NCBI GenBank assembly: GCA_905233685.1
Contig: CAJOEZ010000002.1
Location: 1-64,000, forward strand
Direction: 5' to 3'
Length of the DNA: 64,000 bases
Source of the DNA: an uncultured Bacteroidales bacterium
GTDB lineage: Bacteria > Bacteroidota > Bacteroidia > Bacteroidales > F082
Part shown: positions 1-8,814 of the stretch, piece after piece
Layout of the letters: every line of letters begins with the position of its first letter
Numbering within the stretch: the stretch's first letter is position 1
The notes under the pieces: generated by a model
Databases searched by the model: none
Seen by the model: the letters and a program-made list of their open reading frames with translations, nothing else
What the model was told of the DNA's origin: nothing
Made by a program: the position numbers and the translations under genes

Positions 1-380
1 GCACGGGTATATCCTTTTGCTTTGGGCACATTGAAGCCATGCTCGGTGAGGAAAGAACGAAACTTGTCCTTGTTCTGCAATATCTCCACCGACTCGAACG
101 GGCCAAACGAAGGCAAGCCCATCTGGTTCTGCACATAGCTGGCCGACACCACACCCGGGTCAACACCAAACGACATGATACCGTCAATCTGTTTTTCACG
201 GGCCACACGCAACACAGCTTCCTTGTCAATAATACTCACATTCACGTATTCATCGCTGAATTTGTGGGCAATATTGTCAGGGATGTAATCGGCAGTGATC
301 ACATAGTAGCCCTGCTCATGAGCAGCCTTGATAACTGGCAGCAGGTAGCGGATGCCCCCAAGGAGCATTAACTTTTTCAT
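1..380 (-). CDS. ATP-grasp carboxylate-amine ligase family protein, partial
   Basis: Only the first ~126 residues lie in the window; the C-terminus is beyond base 1. The N-terminus begins MKKLMLLGGIRYLLPVIKAA and continues with the pre-ATP-grasp Rossmann-like fold, a DPGVVSASYVQNQMGLP segment and then NKDKFRSFLTEHGF, the usual lead-in to the ATP-grasp domain of carbamoyl-phosphate-synthase-like ligases. The ATG at 378-380 is the natural start, because the hydrophobic first strand starts directly after it. The family joins a carboxylate to an amine using ATP. Within this polysaccharide operon it may decorate an amino sugar (inference). It resembles the complete ATP-grasp gene at 8815-10014 in arrangement but is clearly a different protein. 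Confidence 0.8.
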   Translation of the reverse strand, partial: MKKLMLLGGIRYLLPVIKAAHEQGYYVITADYIPDNIAHKFSDEYVNVSIIDKEAVLRVAREKQIDGIMSFGVDPGVVSASYVQNQMGLPSFGPFESVEILQNKDKFRSFLTEHGFNVPKAKGYTR

Positions 381-399
381 AACGGTTAAGGGTTAATGG

Positions 400-1512
400 T
401 TAACGGTTAACGATGTGATTTAATACTCTTTCAATATCGGCATCGGTAAGTTCGTGGTGCATTGGCAAGCAGATTACCTCATTAGCCACCTTAGTAGCCA
501 CTGGCAGGTTCTCTGCACCGGCACTTGGTAGGCTGCGATAGGTGCTGAAAGTACTAATCAAAGGATAGAAGTAACGACGACCAAGAATGCCATCAGCTCT
601 CATCTTGAAGTACAGTTCATCCCTCGTCATGCCAAACTCCTCGGCATTGATGAAGATGGGGAAGTAACTGTAATTATGACGCACATCAGGCATATCGTCG
701 AAGAAACGGATGCCAGGAACGTTACGCAAAGCTTCACGATACTTGATGGCCACCTGATGACGCTTTTTGATAGCCTCATCCACTTGTTTCAAGTTCAGCA
801 AACCGTAAGCGGCACGTACCTCATCCATCTTGCTGTTGATACCAGGAGCAACCACCTCGGTTTCGCCAGCGAAACCAAAGTTCTTCAAGAAATCGACACG
901 CTTCTTGGTGGCCTCGTCGTGCATCACCATAGCACCACCTTCAAGAGTGTTGTACACCTTGGTGGCATGGAACGAGAGGGAAATCAAATCGCCCTTGCTC
1001 ACCCAACTCTCACCATTAACCTCCACACCAAAGGCATGGGCCGCATCGTGAATCACTTTCAAGCCATACTTATCAGCAATAGCCTGAATCTCGTTCATCT
1101 TGCAAGGCTTGCCGTAACAGCTTACCGGCATGATGGCCGTGGTCTTGGGGGTGATGGCAGCCTCTATCTTTTCGGGGTCAATGCCACAGGTTTCCTCCTC
1201 TATGTCCACAAAAACCGGGCGACAGCCATTCCACCAAATGCTATGGGTGGTAGCCACAAAGCTATATGGCGTGGTAATAACCTCGCCAGTAATTCTTAAT
1301 GCCTGTAAAGCTGTCAATAGCGGCAAAGTACCATTGGTAAACAAGCTTATGTAAGGTACTTTCAAATACTCTGCCAATGCCTTTTCCAACTGCTGATGGA
1401 ACTGGCCATTATTAGTAATCCATTTGCTCGCCCAAATCTCCTTAAGCATCGCATTAAACTCGTCGAGGTTAGGCAACAACGGCGAGGTGACGGTAATTTG
1501 TTTGTCAGCCAT
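400..1512 (-). CDS. DegT/DnrJ/EryC1/StrS aminotransferase (PLP sugar aminotransferase)
   Basis: A 370-residue PLP-dependent aminotransferase of the nucleotide-sugar family. The likely Schiff-base lysine is K185 in SLSFHATKVYNTLEGGA, the pattern typical of FdtB/QdtB- and VioA-like enzymes acting on dTDP-keto sugars. HDAAHAFG (155-162) supplies the cofactor-ring aspartate. It transfers an amino group, usually from glutamate, to a keto sugar in the cytoplasm. It lies 5 bp downstream of rfbA (dTDP-glucose synthase), so a dTDP-linked substrate is plausible, although the exact sugar cannot be read from sequence. The gene is complete at the family's usual length. It is one of three DegT-family genes in this operon; the others are at 10563 and 12256. 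Confidence 0.88.
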   Translation of the reverse strand: MADKQITVTSPLLPNLDEFNAMLKEIWASKWITNNGQFHQQLEKALAEYLKVPYISLFTNGTLPLLTALQALRITGEVITTPYSFVATTHSIWWNGCRPVFVDIEEETCGIDPEKIEAAITPKTTAIMPVSCYGKPCKMNEIQAIADKYGLKVIHDAAHAFGVEVNGESWVSKGDLISLSFHATKVYNTLEGGAMVMHDEATKKRVDFLKNFGFAGETEVVAPGINSKMDEVRAAYGLLNLKQVDEAIKKRHQVAIKYREALRNVPGIRFFDDMPDVRHNYSYFPIFINAEEFGMTRDELYFKMRADGILGRRYFYPLISTFSTYRSLPSAGAENLPVATKVANEVICLPMHHELTDADIERVLNHIVNR

Positions 1513-1517
1513 AATGA

Positions 1518-2453
1518 TTATTCTTTCGGTCCTGTCATCCCAGGATGAGTTAATGTATCAGAGGTAATTTCCTCTTTCATTTCGTCAATCACTTTAAGTA
1601 GGTATTGACCATACTGGTTTTTGAGCATAGGCTTGGCTAGTTCGCGCATCTTCTCTTCGGTAATCCAGCCATTACGGTAGGCGATGCCTTCGAGGCAGGC
1701 CACCTTTAGGCCTTGACGTTTCTCAATAACCTCTACGAACGTTGAAGCCTCACTTAAGCTATCGTGTGTGCCTGTATCGAGCCAAGCGAAACCACGGCCA
1801 AACACCTGCACTTTCAGCTCGCCGTCTTTTAGGAACTCTTGATTCACGGTAGTGATTTCCAATTCGCCACGGGCGGAGGGCTTGATAGTCTTGGCCACAT
1901 TGACCACCTTGTTGGGGTAGAAATAAAGACCGACAACGGCATAATTGCTCTTAGGCTCTTTGGGCTTCTCCTCAATGGAGAGGCAATTGCCGTTTTTGTC
2001 GAACTCTGCCACACCATATCTTTCAGGGTCAGATACCCAGTAGCCAAAGACAGTAGCTTTTTTGTTCTCCTCGGCATCTTTTACTGCATTCCTTAATAAT
2101 GCAGTGAAACCGCTACCGTAGAAGATATTATCACCGAGAACCAAGCAAGCACTGTCGTTACCAATGAACTTCTCACCGATGATGAAAGCCTGTGCCAGGC
2201 CGTCAGGAGAGGGTTGCTCGGCGTACTCGAAGTGTACACCATAGTCACTGCCATCCCCCAGCAGACGTTTAAAACCAGGCAGGTCGTATGGTGTGCTTAT
2301 GATGAGAATGTCTCTGATGCCTGCCAGCATTAAAGCCGATATGGGATAATAGACCATCGGTTTGTCATATATTGGCAGCAACTGCTTACTAACACCCTTT
2401 GTAATGGGGTAAAGGCGGGTACCTGAGCCGCCGGCTAACACTATACCTTTCAT
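1518..2453 (-). CDS. rfbA: glucose-1-phosphate thymidylyltransferase
   Basis: A 311-residue nucleotidyltransferase that makes dTDP-glucose from dTTP and glucose-1-phosphate, the first step to dTDP-rhamnose and other dTDP-deoxysugars. The N-terminal signature is [20 protein letters not shown], followed by [15 protein letters not shown] (23-37) and the GDNIFYG motif near 108-114. The length is slightly above the usual ~290-300 because of a short C-terminal tail ending in [17 protein letters not shown] second complete copy is at 44218-45132, and two N-terminal remnants are at 32043 and 34505. This copy lacks the in-frame repeat insertion found in the 44-kb copy, which makes it a useful internal reference. 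Confidence 0.95.
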   Translation of the reverse strand: MKGIVLAGGSGTRLYPITKGVSKQLLPIYDKPMVYYPISALMLAGIRDILIISTPYDLPGFKRLLGDGSDYGVHFEYAEQPSPDGLAQAFIIGEKFIGNDSACLVLGDNIFYGSGFTALLRNAVKDAEENKKATVFGYWVSDPERYGVAEFDKNGNCLSIEEKPKEPKSNYAVVGLYFYPNKVVNVAKTIKPSARGELEITTVNQEFLKDGELKVQVFGRGFAWLDTGTHDSLSEASTFVEVIEKRQGLKVACLEGIAYRNGWITEEKMRELAKPMLKNQYGQYLLKVIDEMKEEITSDTLTHPGMTGPKE

Positions 2454-2474
2454 AATTTTTGATAATTATTCTTT

Positions 2475-3530
2475 TTACAATTTATTTATAGATATTACTT
2501 TTATCGGTTTTGTTTTCAAAACCATCGTACCCCAAGTTAAACCTAAACCAAAAGCAGAGCATACCAGTGTCAATGGTCTTGTCTGCAATTCATCAGCGAG
2601 GTTGTAGGTCATCAACATCGGTATGGAAGCACCACCGAGGTTGCCAAACTCTTGAAGGTCGTATGGTACTTTCTCCAATGGTAGTTTCAACTTCTTGACA
2701 ATACGGTCAACTATCAACTTATTGGCTTGATGTATAAGGAAAAAATCTACATTGTCTGTATTTAACTGATATTTGTCCATCACATTCTTGATACTGATGG
2801 GTGGTCTTGAAATAGCAAACGAAAGGACATCCATACCATTAATCAGAGTATCTTTTGGAGCACGGATGATACCATTGCCAAAATCCTCTTCAATATAAGA
2901 CTCCTTTGTAATCGGATGCCTAAATCCGCCATGAGGGGTCATCAGAGCCTGAAACTTTTCACCTAATGTATTGAAGTCAATAATGACATCATCTGCCGAG
3001 GGGTCGTATTCCAAAGCCATAGCCGTGCCACAGTCTCCAAACAGAGGTACTCGGCTCTTATCCTTCATGGAGCCCATTCTAAGAGCCGTATCACCCACAA
3101 GAAGTAAGGCTCGTTTTACTGAGCCAGCACTCAACAGATTACCTGCCACATTGATGGCATACACGCTGCCACAGCAGCCCATAGGAACATCAAGGACAAA
3201 GGTACTGTTAGGGAGACCCAGTCGATGTTGCAGTATGCCGGAAGTAGGCGGTGTTTTATAATCACCCGTCACAGATGCAAACAGCAGCACGTCAATACTA
3301 TTTTTCTCCCAGCCAAGAGCCTCAATAAGACGTTCAGCAGCATCAAAACACAAATCAGAAGCACATAGATTATCCGGTCCGATATAACGGTTTTTGATAC
3401 CTACGGTATTGTCGAAAACATCGGCCTCTTCTTGCGTGAAGATGTCATAATCGGCAGTCTTCACTACATGATTTGGCACAGTTCCCGTCACACCACGCAA
3501 GGCTACATTTTTTATTTCCCAGAGTGCCAT
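2475..3530 (-). CDS. 3-oxoacyl-ACP synthase III family protein (KAS III/FabH-like)
   Basis: A 351-residue thiolase-fold condensing enzyme. The KAS III triad is visible: Cys119 in DVPMGCCGSVYA, His in FLIHQANKLIVDRI and Asn in FGNLGGASIP. Enzymes of this family condense an acyl thioester with an ACP-bound malonyl unit or transfer an acyl group. The start codon overlaps the stop of the acyl carrier protein gene by one base (TAATG), so the two are translationally coupled. With an AMP-ligase, two SDRs and a second ACP nearby, it probably belongs to a dedicated acyl-building set for the polysaccharide rather than to housekeeping fatty-acid synthesis (inference from context). Confidence 0.85.
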   Translation of the reverse strand: MALWEIKNVALRGVTGTVPNHVVKTADYDIFTQEEADVFDNTVGIKNRYIGPDNLCASDLCFDAAERLIEALGWEKNSIDVLLFASVTGDYKTPPTSGILQHRLGLPNSTFVLDVPMGCCGSVYAINVAGNLLSAGSVKRALLLVGDTALRMGSMKDKSRVPLFGDCGTAMALEYDPSADDVIIDFNTLGEKFQALMTPHGGFRHPITKESYIEEDFGNGIIRAPKDTLINGMDVLSFAISRPPISIKNVMDKYQLNTDNVDFFLIHQANKLIVDRIVKKLKLPLEKVPYDLQEFGNLGGASIPMLMTYNLADELQTRPLTLVCSAFGLGLTWGTMVLKTKPIKVISINKL

Positions 3531-3769
3531 TATAGTTCGATTTCGTATTTTGCAAGAATAGATTTTGCATCGTTGTATGATGTGAACCCAAGAATATCCT
3601 CTGGGTCAAGCATGATGTCGAAGGTATCTTCCACAGCAGAGGTTAAACTTAACTGACGAACGGAATCCCAGCCTTCTACATTTTTACTATCAAATTCACT
3701 GTTAAGGACTGCTTCTTCTACCGAAAACACTTCACAGAAAATGTGGTTTAATTTTTCAATGTTTGTCAT
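3530..3769 (-). CDS. acyl carrier protein
   Basis: A 79-residue acidic helical protein. The phosphopantetheine attachment serine is probably Ser36 in EGWDSVRQLSL, a good match to the carrier-protein DSL motif at the start of helix II. It would hold a growing or starter acyl chain as a thioester. It overlaps the upstream glycosyltransferase gene by 14 bp and the downstream KAS III gene by one base, indicating a tightly packed operon. It is separate from the second carrier protein at 7894-8124, whose motif differs, so the two may serve different partners. Confidence 0.85.
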   Translation of the reverse strand: MTNIEKLNHIFCEVFSVEEAVLNSEFDSKNVEGWDSVRQLSLTSAVEDTFDIMLDPEDILGFTSYNDAKSILAKYEIEL

Positions 3770-4958
3770 GTTTATAATCTTTTAAAATATTATCAAATTG
3801 TTGCTGATCTGTACCATAAGAATTATCATATATGGAATACAAATAATTGTGGTTGTTAGCAGCCTGCTCTATAGTCAGCGGCTCTTGAATACTTAAGTCA
3901 TTCAAATCGTCTTCAATAGAATAGACATAACAACCGTTAGCTTTGAATTGTTTGTACAGAATACTATCTTTAAAGAAAAAGACCTTTATTCCTTTCCTAA
4001 AACATAGATATATATTTCCCAAACCCGACTGGCGAATCATTCCAAATATGGCATGTGTGCAGCCACCCATCATTTCTTTATATTCGTTAAAGGGGAGCGC
4101 TTCCATTAGACAATGTACATTTGCGCCATCAAACCTTGCCTCGTTTTTTACACGTTCGGCAAATCTCTCATCTCCATAACCTAATGGCACATAAATGTCA
4201 CGATCTTGTAAGTCAAGCTTTTTACTTTTTATTGCCGCAATGATATCAAGATGATTATCCGATATATTGGCTGAATGTTCTAATAGAATATTCCCTGTGT
4301 CTTTATGAATGACCAAAGGTTCTTTTGTTGAATACCCTCTTAAAACGTATGGCTTCGCCTTTATATAAGGGTGCTTCTTCTTAAGCTCTTGCAATTCCAT
4401 CTCTAAAGGAGTGAAAGCAAAATCTATCCGAGATAACATCTTTTCTAACTTAATTTCTGGTTTCCGATGTATATAGTTCAAGATTTTGTTCAACAGCAAA
4501 TATATCTTGGGATGACGGTGGAGAAGAATAAAAAATACTCTATGACGAAAACCTCCCAACGATTCAAGATATTTAAATGTTCTGGGTTTGTATATATTTA
4601 TTTCCATTAATGGTGGTAATCCAAAACAGTTTTCGTAAATCTCCATTCCATAGCACCACCACATCACCACCACTTCATCACGAATATAATCTACTGCTTT
4701 TAAATAATCTGGCCACAAACCATGCATGTAAATAACATCCACTTTGGAGTCAGACACGATTTGTCCCCATTTTTCCAGCGAATCTGTGCGGATCAGTTTT
4801 TCCGTATTCTTAATATACTTTATTTCCTTATCTGTATTAAGGCTACCGAACAGATACCTGTTCTCATAATGCTCCATCTTCTCAAAACGAGAATACATAC
4901 GGTCGAATAATATTCCATCGAAAATGAGATGGAGTATTACTTTTTTATTGCCATTCAT
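3756..4958 (-). CDS. glycosyltransferase, WecF/TDP-Fuc4NAc transferase-like
   Basis: A 400-residue protein with a Rossmann-like N-terminus (KKVILHLIFDGILFDRMYSRFE) and a segment VIYMHGLWPDYLKAVDYI followed by VVVMWWCYGMEIYE. This pattern recalls the 4-acetamido-4,6-dideoxygalactosyltransferase (WecF-like) family, which transfers a dTDP-linked amino sugar to a lipid carrier. The C-terminal half contains DIYVPLGYGDERFAERV and a GGCTHAIFGMIRQSGLGN donor-site-like stretch. It is the only clear glycosyltransferase in the first 15 kb, so other transferases and the flippase/polymerase of the locus probably lie to the left. Family assignment is by eye; the donor sugar is not established. Confidence 0.6.
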   Translation of the reverse strand: MNGNKKVILHLIFDGILFDRMYSRFEKMEHYENRYLFGSLNTDKEIKYIKNTEKLIRTDSLEKWGQIVSDSKVDVIYMHGLWPDYLKAVDYIRDEVVVMWWCYGMEIYENCFGLPPLMEINIYKPRTFKYLESLGGFRHRVFFILLHRHPKIYLLLNKILNYIHRKPEIKLEKMLSRIDFAFTPLEMELQELKKKHPYIKAKPYVLRGYSTKEPLVIHKDTGNILLEHSANISDNHLDIIAAIKSKKLDLQDRDIYVPLGYGDERFAERVKNEARFDGANVHCLMEALPFNEYKEMMGGCTHAIFGMIRQSGLGNIYLCFRKGIKVFFFKDSILYKQFKANGCYVYSIEDDLNDLSIQEPLTIEQAANNHNYLYSIYDNSYGTDQQQFDNILKDYKHDKH

Positions 4959-4966
4959 ATCTATGT

Positions 4967-6340
4967 CTACTGATTTATCACCTTTCCGGATTCGTTGCGT
5001 AATATCTCTTTCACTACCTGCACTTCCACTTTTTGGTGGAACAGGTGGGTCTTTTCTTCTATATATTTAGGCAGTACATCCTGCAATTTGGGGTCAGTGA
5101 CCAACACTATCAACTTCTCGTCATTGCCCTTGCAGTAGCAGTCTGTCTTGTATTCTTCTTTAATCATTCGCTCCACTTCATCCAGTCCGATGCGCAACCC
5201 GTAGATTTTCAGGAATCGTTTCAAACGGCCAATGATGAAGTAGCAGCCGTCGGCATCGCGTCGGGCAAGATCGCCCGTTTTCATAACCCCATGGTTTTCA
5301 TCACCTTTCAGCAGGTCTTCACGACAGGTGGCGTATCCGAGAGTGACGTTCTCACCACGATATACCATCTCACCCTGGGCTTCGCCCTCAAAGGTTTCAT
5401 TGCCATTTTCGTCCACAATAGAGAGCTGTCCACCAGGTTCGGCTATTCCGATGCTGCAGGTCTTCTCCAAAGCTAACTCTGCGGGCAGGTAAGCCATACG
5501 GGCAGTACATTCACTCTGGCCGTAAGTGGCGATGAACTGCTTGCCCTTATCCTTTGCATATTGCGCCAAGGTATTCCACATGGCTTCTGTCAGCTTGCCA
5601 CCACCTTGGTTGATGACCTTCAGATTGGGCAAGTCCATGCGGGTGAAGCGCATCTTGGTGAGGATTTCGTAGCTGTAAGGCACACCCGTAAAACTTGTGG
5701 CCTCCTTTAGTGTTGCCCAGAAGCCCTTATCAAGCAAAGAACGATTGCTCAGCAAGAGGGTTGCCCCAGCCAAAAGATGAGAAGCTATCACCGAAAGGCC
5801 CATGGTATAGTGCATAGGAAGGATGGCCATGGCCTTTTCAGTGCCGTCCAGTTTGAACATCTGCCGCACATTGTCGGCATTGGCCTCAATGTTGCGGTAG
5901 CTGTGGCGCACCAATTTGGGGCTGCCAGTGGAGCCGCTGGTAGGCAGCAACAGCGAAAGCTCGTCATACATTGGTGTGGGCTGGTTGCCTGTCTTCACCA
6001 AGCAATAATCCCAGGCGGAGAAGACAATCTCCTTCCCCTCCGCTTTAGCCTGCGGCATCCATAGGTATTCGGGTTGATACAACTCATAAAGGTGGTTATA
6101 CAAACTCTCTTCGGTAGCGGCACTGATGATGAGCGGCACAATGCAATTGCTCAACGCAGCGGTATAGCCCAGCAGCGAACCTATACAGTTTTCCGACAGG
6201 ATGAATATCAGCGACCGCTGCGGCAGCTGCTTTGCAAACACCGCAGCAAAGTCACATATTTCACCGTAGGTAATTGAGCGTTCACTATCGTCGATAGCCG
6301 CTACCTTGTCTTTTGGCTTCTTGTCTAAATCTAAAAACAC
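4967..6340 (-). CDS. AMP-binding acyl-CoA/acyl-ACP ligase
   Basis: A 457-residue ANL-superfamily adenylating enzyme that activates a carboxylic acid as acyl-AMP and passes it to CoA or an ACP. Visible motifs are the phosphate-binding loop LLPTSGSTGSPKLV (131-144), TYGQSECTARM, the TGDLARRD/GRLKRFLKIYG hinge region and the catalytic lysine in ESGKVINQ at the extreme C-terminus. It is shorter than long-chain acyl-CoA synthetases, in line with small carboxylic-acid activators in biosynthetic loci. Sitting between the KAS III/ACP pair and two short-chain reductases, it probably loads the starter or acyl group for this local assembly line (inference). Confidence 0.85.
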   Translation of the reverse strand: MFLDLDKKPKDKVAAIDDSERSITYGEICDFAAVFAKQLPQRSLIFILSENCIGSLLGYTAALSNCIVPLIISAATEESLYNHLYELYQPEYLWMPQAKAEGKEIVFSAWDYCLVKTGNQPTPMYDELSLLLPTSGSTGSPKLVRHSYRNIEANADNVRQMFKLDGTEKAMAILPMHYTMGLSVIASHLLAGATLLLSNRSLLDKGFWATLKEATSFTGVPYSYEILTKMRFTRMDLPNLKVINQGGGKLTEAMWNTLAQYAKDKGKQFIATYGQSECTARMAYLPAELALEKTCSIGIAEPGGQLSIVDENGNETFEGEAQGEMVYRGENVTLGYATCREDLLKGDENHGVMKTGDLARRDADGCYFIIGRLKRFLKIYGLRIGLDEVERMIKEEYKTDCYCKGNDEKLIVLVTDPKLQDVLPKYIEEKTHLFHQKVEVQVVKEILRNESGKVINQ

Positions 6341-6414
6341 GCTTCTTGTAAAGGTTAAAGGTTAGAGTTTAACGGTTAAAGAACAATTGTCAATTATCAA
6401 TTGTCAACTGTCAA
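6341..6414. repeat. intergenic heptad-type repeats
   Basis: A short non-coding gap made of degenerate direct repeats of the AAAGGTTA/GTTTAACGG type, followed by alternating CAATTGTCAA/TCAATTATCA units that are partly palindromic. Similar material fills most gaps in the window (for example 381-399, 17290-17364 and 23387-23453). No gene or clear promoter is seen. Confidence 0.6.
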
Positions 6415-7134
6415 TTAGATTGTGGCACATCCATCCACGCCAAGGATCTGGCCGCTGATGTAGCTGGCGCGGTCGGAGGCGAGGAACGAAACGGCATTGG
6501 CAATGTCCTGAGGAGTACCTAAGCGTCCAAGAGCTATTTTCTCGATACGCTCGTTGATTTTGTCGCCTGTAGCCTCATAGAGTTCCTCAAAACGTTCTGT
6601 ACGGACGATGCCTGGAGCCACTGCGTTCACACGGATGTTCATTGGAGCCAGTTCCTTGGCTGCCGACTTGGTGAGTGAAATCACCGCACCCTTTGAGGCC
6701 GAGTAGGCCACCTGTCCTGGGGAACCCACCACACCTGTCACCGAAGCCATGTTCACAAAGCAGCCGCCACCTGTACGGGCCATGAGGCGTGAGGCAATCT
6801 GAATCATGTCGATGACTGCAAACACGTTGACGGCATACATTTTTTCGAGCAGGGGCTTTGTCACCATGCCCAGTTTCTGGTTCTGGATAATGGCAGCATT
6901 ATTAACAATGCAGTCAATACGGCCTTCAGCCTTGTAGATTTGCATCAGTCCTGCCTTCAATGCCGCACTGTCGGTGACATCGAAACAGATGGGCTTGGCA
7001 CCTTCAACTTCTGGCTCTTTAAGGTCGTTGACATATACAATCGCTCCATCGGCAATGAATTGCTCGGCAATCACCTTGCCGATGCCTCGACCTGCGCCCG
7101 TAATGAGGACGACTTTGTTCTCTAATAACTTCAT
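6415..7134 (-). CDS. SDR family NAD(P)-dependent oxidoreductase (FabG-like)
   Basis: A short-chain dehydrogenase/reductase with the TGAGRGIG cofactor motif near its N-terminus, VNNAA, and the catalytic YSASK (in VAYSASKGAVISLTK). The C-terminal LGVDGCATI resembles FabG 3-ketoacyl-ACP reductases. The ATG at 7134 is preferred over a TTG two codons upstream; either start lies just after the stop of the next SDR gene. It probably reduces a keto group on the ACP-bound acyl intermediate (inference). It is the second of two adjacent SDRs that differ in sequence and so may act on successive intermediates. Confidence 0.85.
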   Translation of the reverse strand: MKLLENKVVLITGAGRGIGKVIAEQFIADGAIVYVNDLKEPEVEGAKPICFDVTDSAALKAGLMQIYKAEGRIDCIVNNAAIIQNQKLGMVTKPLLEKMYAVNVFAVIDMIQIASRLMARTGGGCFVNMASVTGVVGSPGQVAYSASKGAVISLTKSAAKELAPMNIRVNAVAPGIVRTERFEELYEATGDKINERIEKIALGRLGTPQDIANAVSFLASDRASYISGQILGVDGCATI

Positions 7135-7141
7135 ACTCAAA

Positions 7142-7894
7142 CTAACTTAATGTCATGCCACCATCGATTTTCAAAGCAGTACCCGTCACAAACGAGGAAG
7201 CATCGGAAAGCAGAAAAGCAATACCCTGTGCAATATCTTCTGGCTGCGCAAATCTCCTTAAAGGATAATTCAACTTTTCCTTCTCTTTTTGCTCTTCGGT
7301 AAAGGTACCAATCAAGGCAGTTTCCACCATGCCGGGATTCACACTATTGCAGCGAATACCCTTAGGGCCATATTCCAACGCTACGGTACGCATAAACGCA
7401 TCAATGCCGCATTTGGTAGTAGCATAGATGGCATTACCCATCGACACACGGAAAACACCTGCAGCAGAGGCAGTAAAAACAATAGAACCACCTTTTCTGA
7501 TTTTCTTCTTTTTCAGCAAGGCTTTTGTAAGCAGAATGGGTGCATTAAGATTGATGCTTTGAATACGGGTAAGTTCCTCTTCGGTGATAAACTGAGTAAG
7601 AACCAATTTCATCACCCCCGCATTGCATACAAAGCCGTCAATTTCTGGAATCTGGTCAACAAGGGCGTTCAATTCGTCAGCATTGGTCAAATCTGCATTG
7701 ACGGCCAAATGCTCACCACCATCCACTTTCACAAGTGATGACAGAGCTGACTGGAGCGCATCCTCACGATTATCTGTCAGGACAATTCTGGCGCCCAATT
7801 TTGAGCACACACGCCCCACTTCACTGCCAATACCCCCTGCACCGCCTGTGACGAGGATAGTTTTTCCTTCAAGTGAATATGGATTGTATTCCAT
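7142..7894 (-). CDS. SDR family oxidoreductase
   Basis: A 250-residue short-chain dehydrogenase/reductase. It has VTGGAGGIGSE for NAD(P) binding (16-26), VCNAG in the fold-stabilising position, and the catalytic pair in IYATTKCGIDAF (YxxxK). The C-terminal FVTGTALKIDGGMTLS is typical of the family. The start codon overlaps the stop of the upstream ACP gene by one base (TAATG). Neighbouring ACP, KAS III and ligase genes suggest an acyl-ACP or acyl-derived substrate, but a keto-sugar substrate cannot be excluded. Confidence 0.85.
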   Translation of the reverse strand: MEYNPYSLEGKTILVTGGAGGIGSEVGRVCSKLGARIVLTDNREDALQSALSSLVKVDGGEHLAVNADLTNADELNALVDQIPEIDGFVCNAGVMKLVLTQFITEEELTRIQSINLNAPILLTKALLKKKKIRKGGSIVFTASAAGVFRVSMGNAIYATTKCGIDAFMRTVALEYGPKGIRCNSVNPGMVETALIGTFTEEQKEKEKLNYPLRRFAQPEDIAQGIAFLLSDASSFVTGTALKIDGGMTLS

Positions 7895-8124
7895 TACGCC
7901 TTGGCTTGAACGATGTTAAACAATTCCCCAATGGTTTCGGCCTGCTTCATATCATCAGCATCAATAGTGATGCCATATTCCTCATCGACCATCAGGATGA
8001 TAGACAAACCAATAATGGAAGACCATTCTTCAAAATCACGGAATTTGGTTTCGGGAGTAAACATTTCAGCATCAGTTTCGTCAAACTGATTGGCAAAATT
8101 CTGAACAAAATCTTTTAATTCCAT
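7894..8124 (-). CDS. acyl carrier protein, second copy (divergent DSL motif)
   Basis: A 76-residue acidic helical protein with carrier-protein features. The expected attachment site reads EEWSSIIGLSIILM, so the usual Asp-Ser-Leu appears as Ser-Ser-Ile, with Ser36 the likely phosphopantetheine site. Helices flanking the site (SIILMVDEEYGITIDADDMKQAETIGEL) fit the ACP fold. It overlaps the next SDR gene by one base. Having two different ACPs in one operon suggests two loading or condensation partners. The altered motif could affect which transferase modifies it. Confidence 0.75.
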   Translation of the reverse strand: MELKDFVQNFANQFDETDAEMFTPETKFRDFEEWSSIIGLSIILMVDEEYGITIDADDMKQAETIGELFNIVQAKA

Positions 8125-8159
8125 TTCTAATATATTATTTGATTAACACTAAATTACAT

Positions 8160-8798
8160 CTATTTGACATTTACAAGCCTTGCAGCTGCCGACAAGTACT
8201 GTCCTGACTTCTTTATATCTGACACCACTATTGATCCAGGCGAGAGCCACACATCATCACAGATGGTGATACCATCAGAAATAACCACACCTACTCCAAC
8301 AAAACACCTTTCTCCAATAGTCACATTGCCTGCTGTGGTCACTCTCGTAGAGAAAAACGTGTGTTTTTTTACAAGACCACCATGATTCACAATAGATTGC
8401 AATGTAATAAGAACATTATCCTCTACCGTAGCATGTTGGCCAATATAGACCCCGTCTGATAGTTGGACGCCCTCACCAAGTGTAGCAGTAGGATGGACAT
8501 AAGCAGTTGGGGAAATAATATTAGCAAAGGGTACAATACCTTTAAACCGGTTGTATAACTTTTCTCGTATTTGGAATTTCAAATAACCGATGGCGATATA
8601 AATACAGTCAAACACTCCACTCTTAAATAAATCAACAACATCGTCATCATTTCCCAAAACAGGGAAACCGCTGATCACCGACCCTTTTTCGCAATTGCCA
8701 TCAATAAAACCGGCCACGTCATATTGGTTCCACAATTGAACCCGCTCGCATAAATCAATTGCCAAAGAACCTGAACCTAAAAATGCTATTTTCTTCAT
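8160..8798 (-). CDS. PglD/NeuD-like sugar acetyltransferase
   Basis: A 212-residue left-handed beta-helix transferase. The N-terminus (KKIAFLGSGSLAIDLCERV) is a small Rossmann-like domain and the C-terminal half carries hexapeptide repeats (NIISPTAYVHPTATLGEGV, then VTTAGNVTIGERCFVG). This is the layout of PglD and NeuD enzymes, which acetylate an amino sugar from acetyl-CoA. The same operon holds a PglF-like 4,6-dehydratase (13884) and a PglE-like aminotransferase (12256). Together these would give a UDP-4-amino-4,6-dideoxy-GlcNAc that is then N-acylated, as in the bacillosamine route (inference). Confidence 0.75.
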   Translation of the reverse strand: MKKIAFLGSGSLAIDLCERVQLWNQYDVAGFIDGNCEKGSVISGFPVLGNDDDVVDLFKSGVFDCIYIAIGYLKFQIREKLYNRFKGIVPFANIISPTAYVHPTATLGEGVQLSDGVYIGQHATVEDNVLITLQSIVNHGGLVKKHTFFSTRVTTAGNVTIGERCFVGVGVVISDGITICDDVWLSPGSIVVSDIKKSGQYLSAAARLVNVK

Positions 8799-8814
8799 TT
8801 TGATATCGCATTTA

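Noticed and set aside
676-1299. 207-codon plus-strand reading frame
   Set aside because: It is the antisense of the aminotransferase gene with His-rich composition typical of shadow frames.
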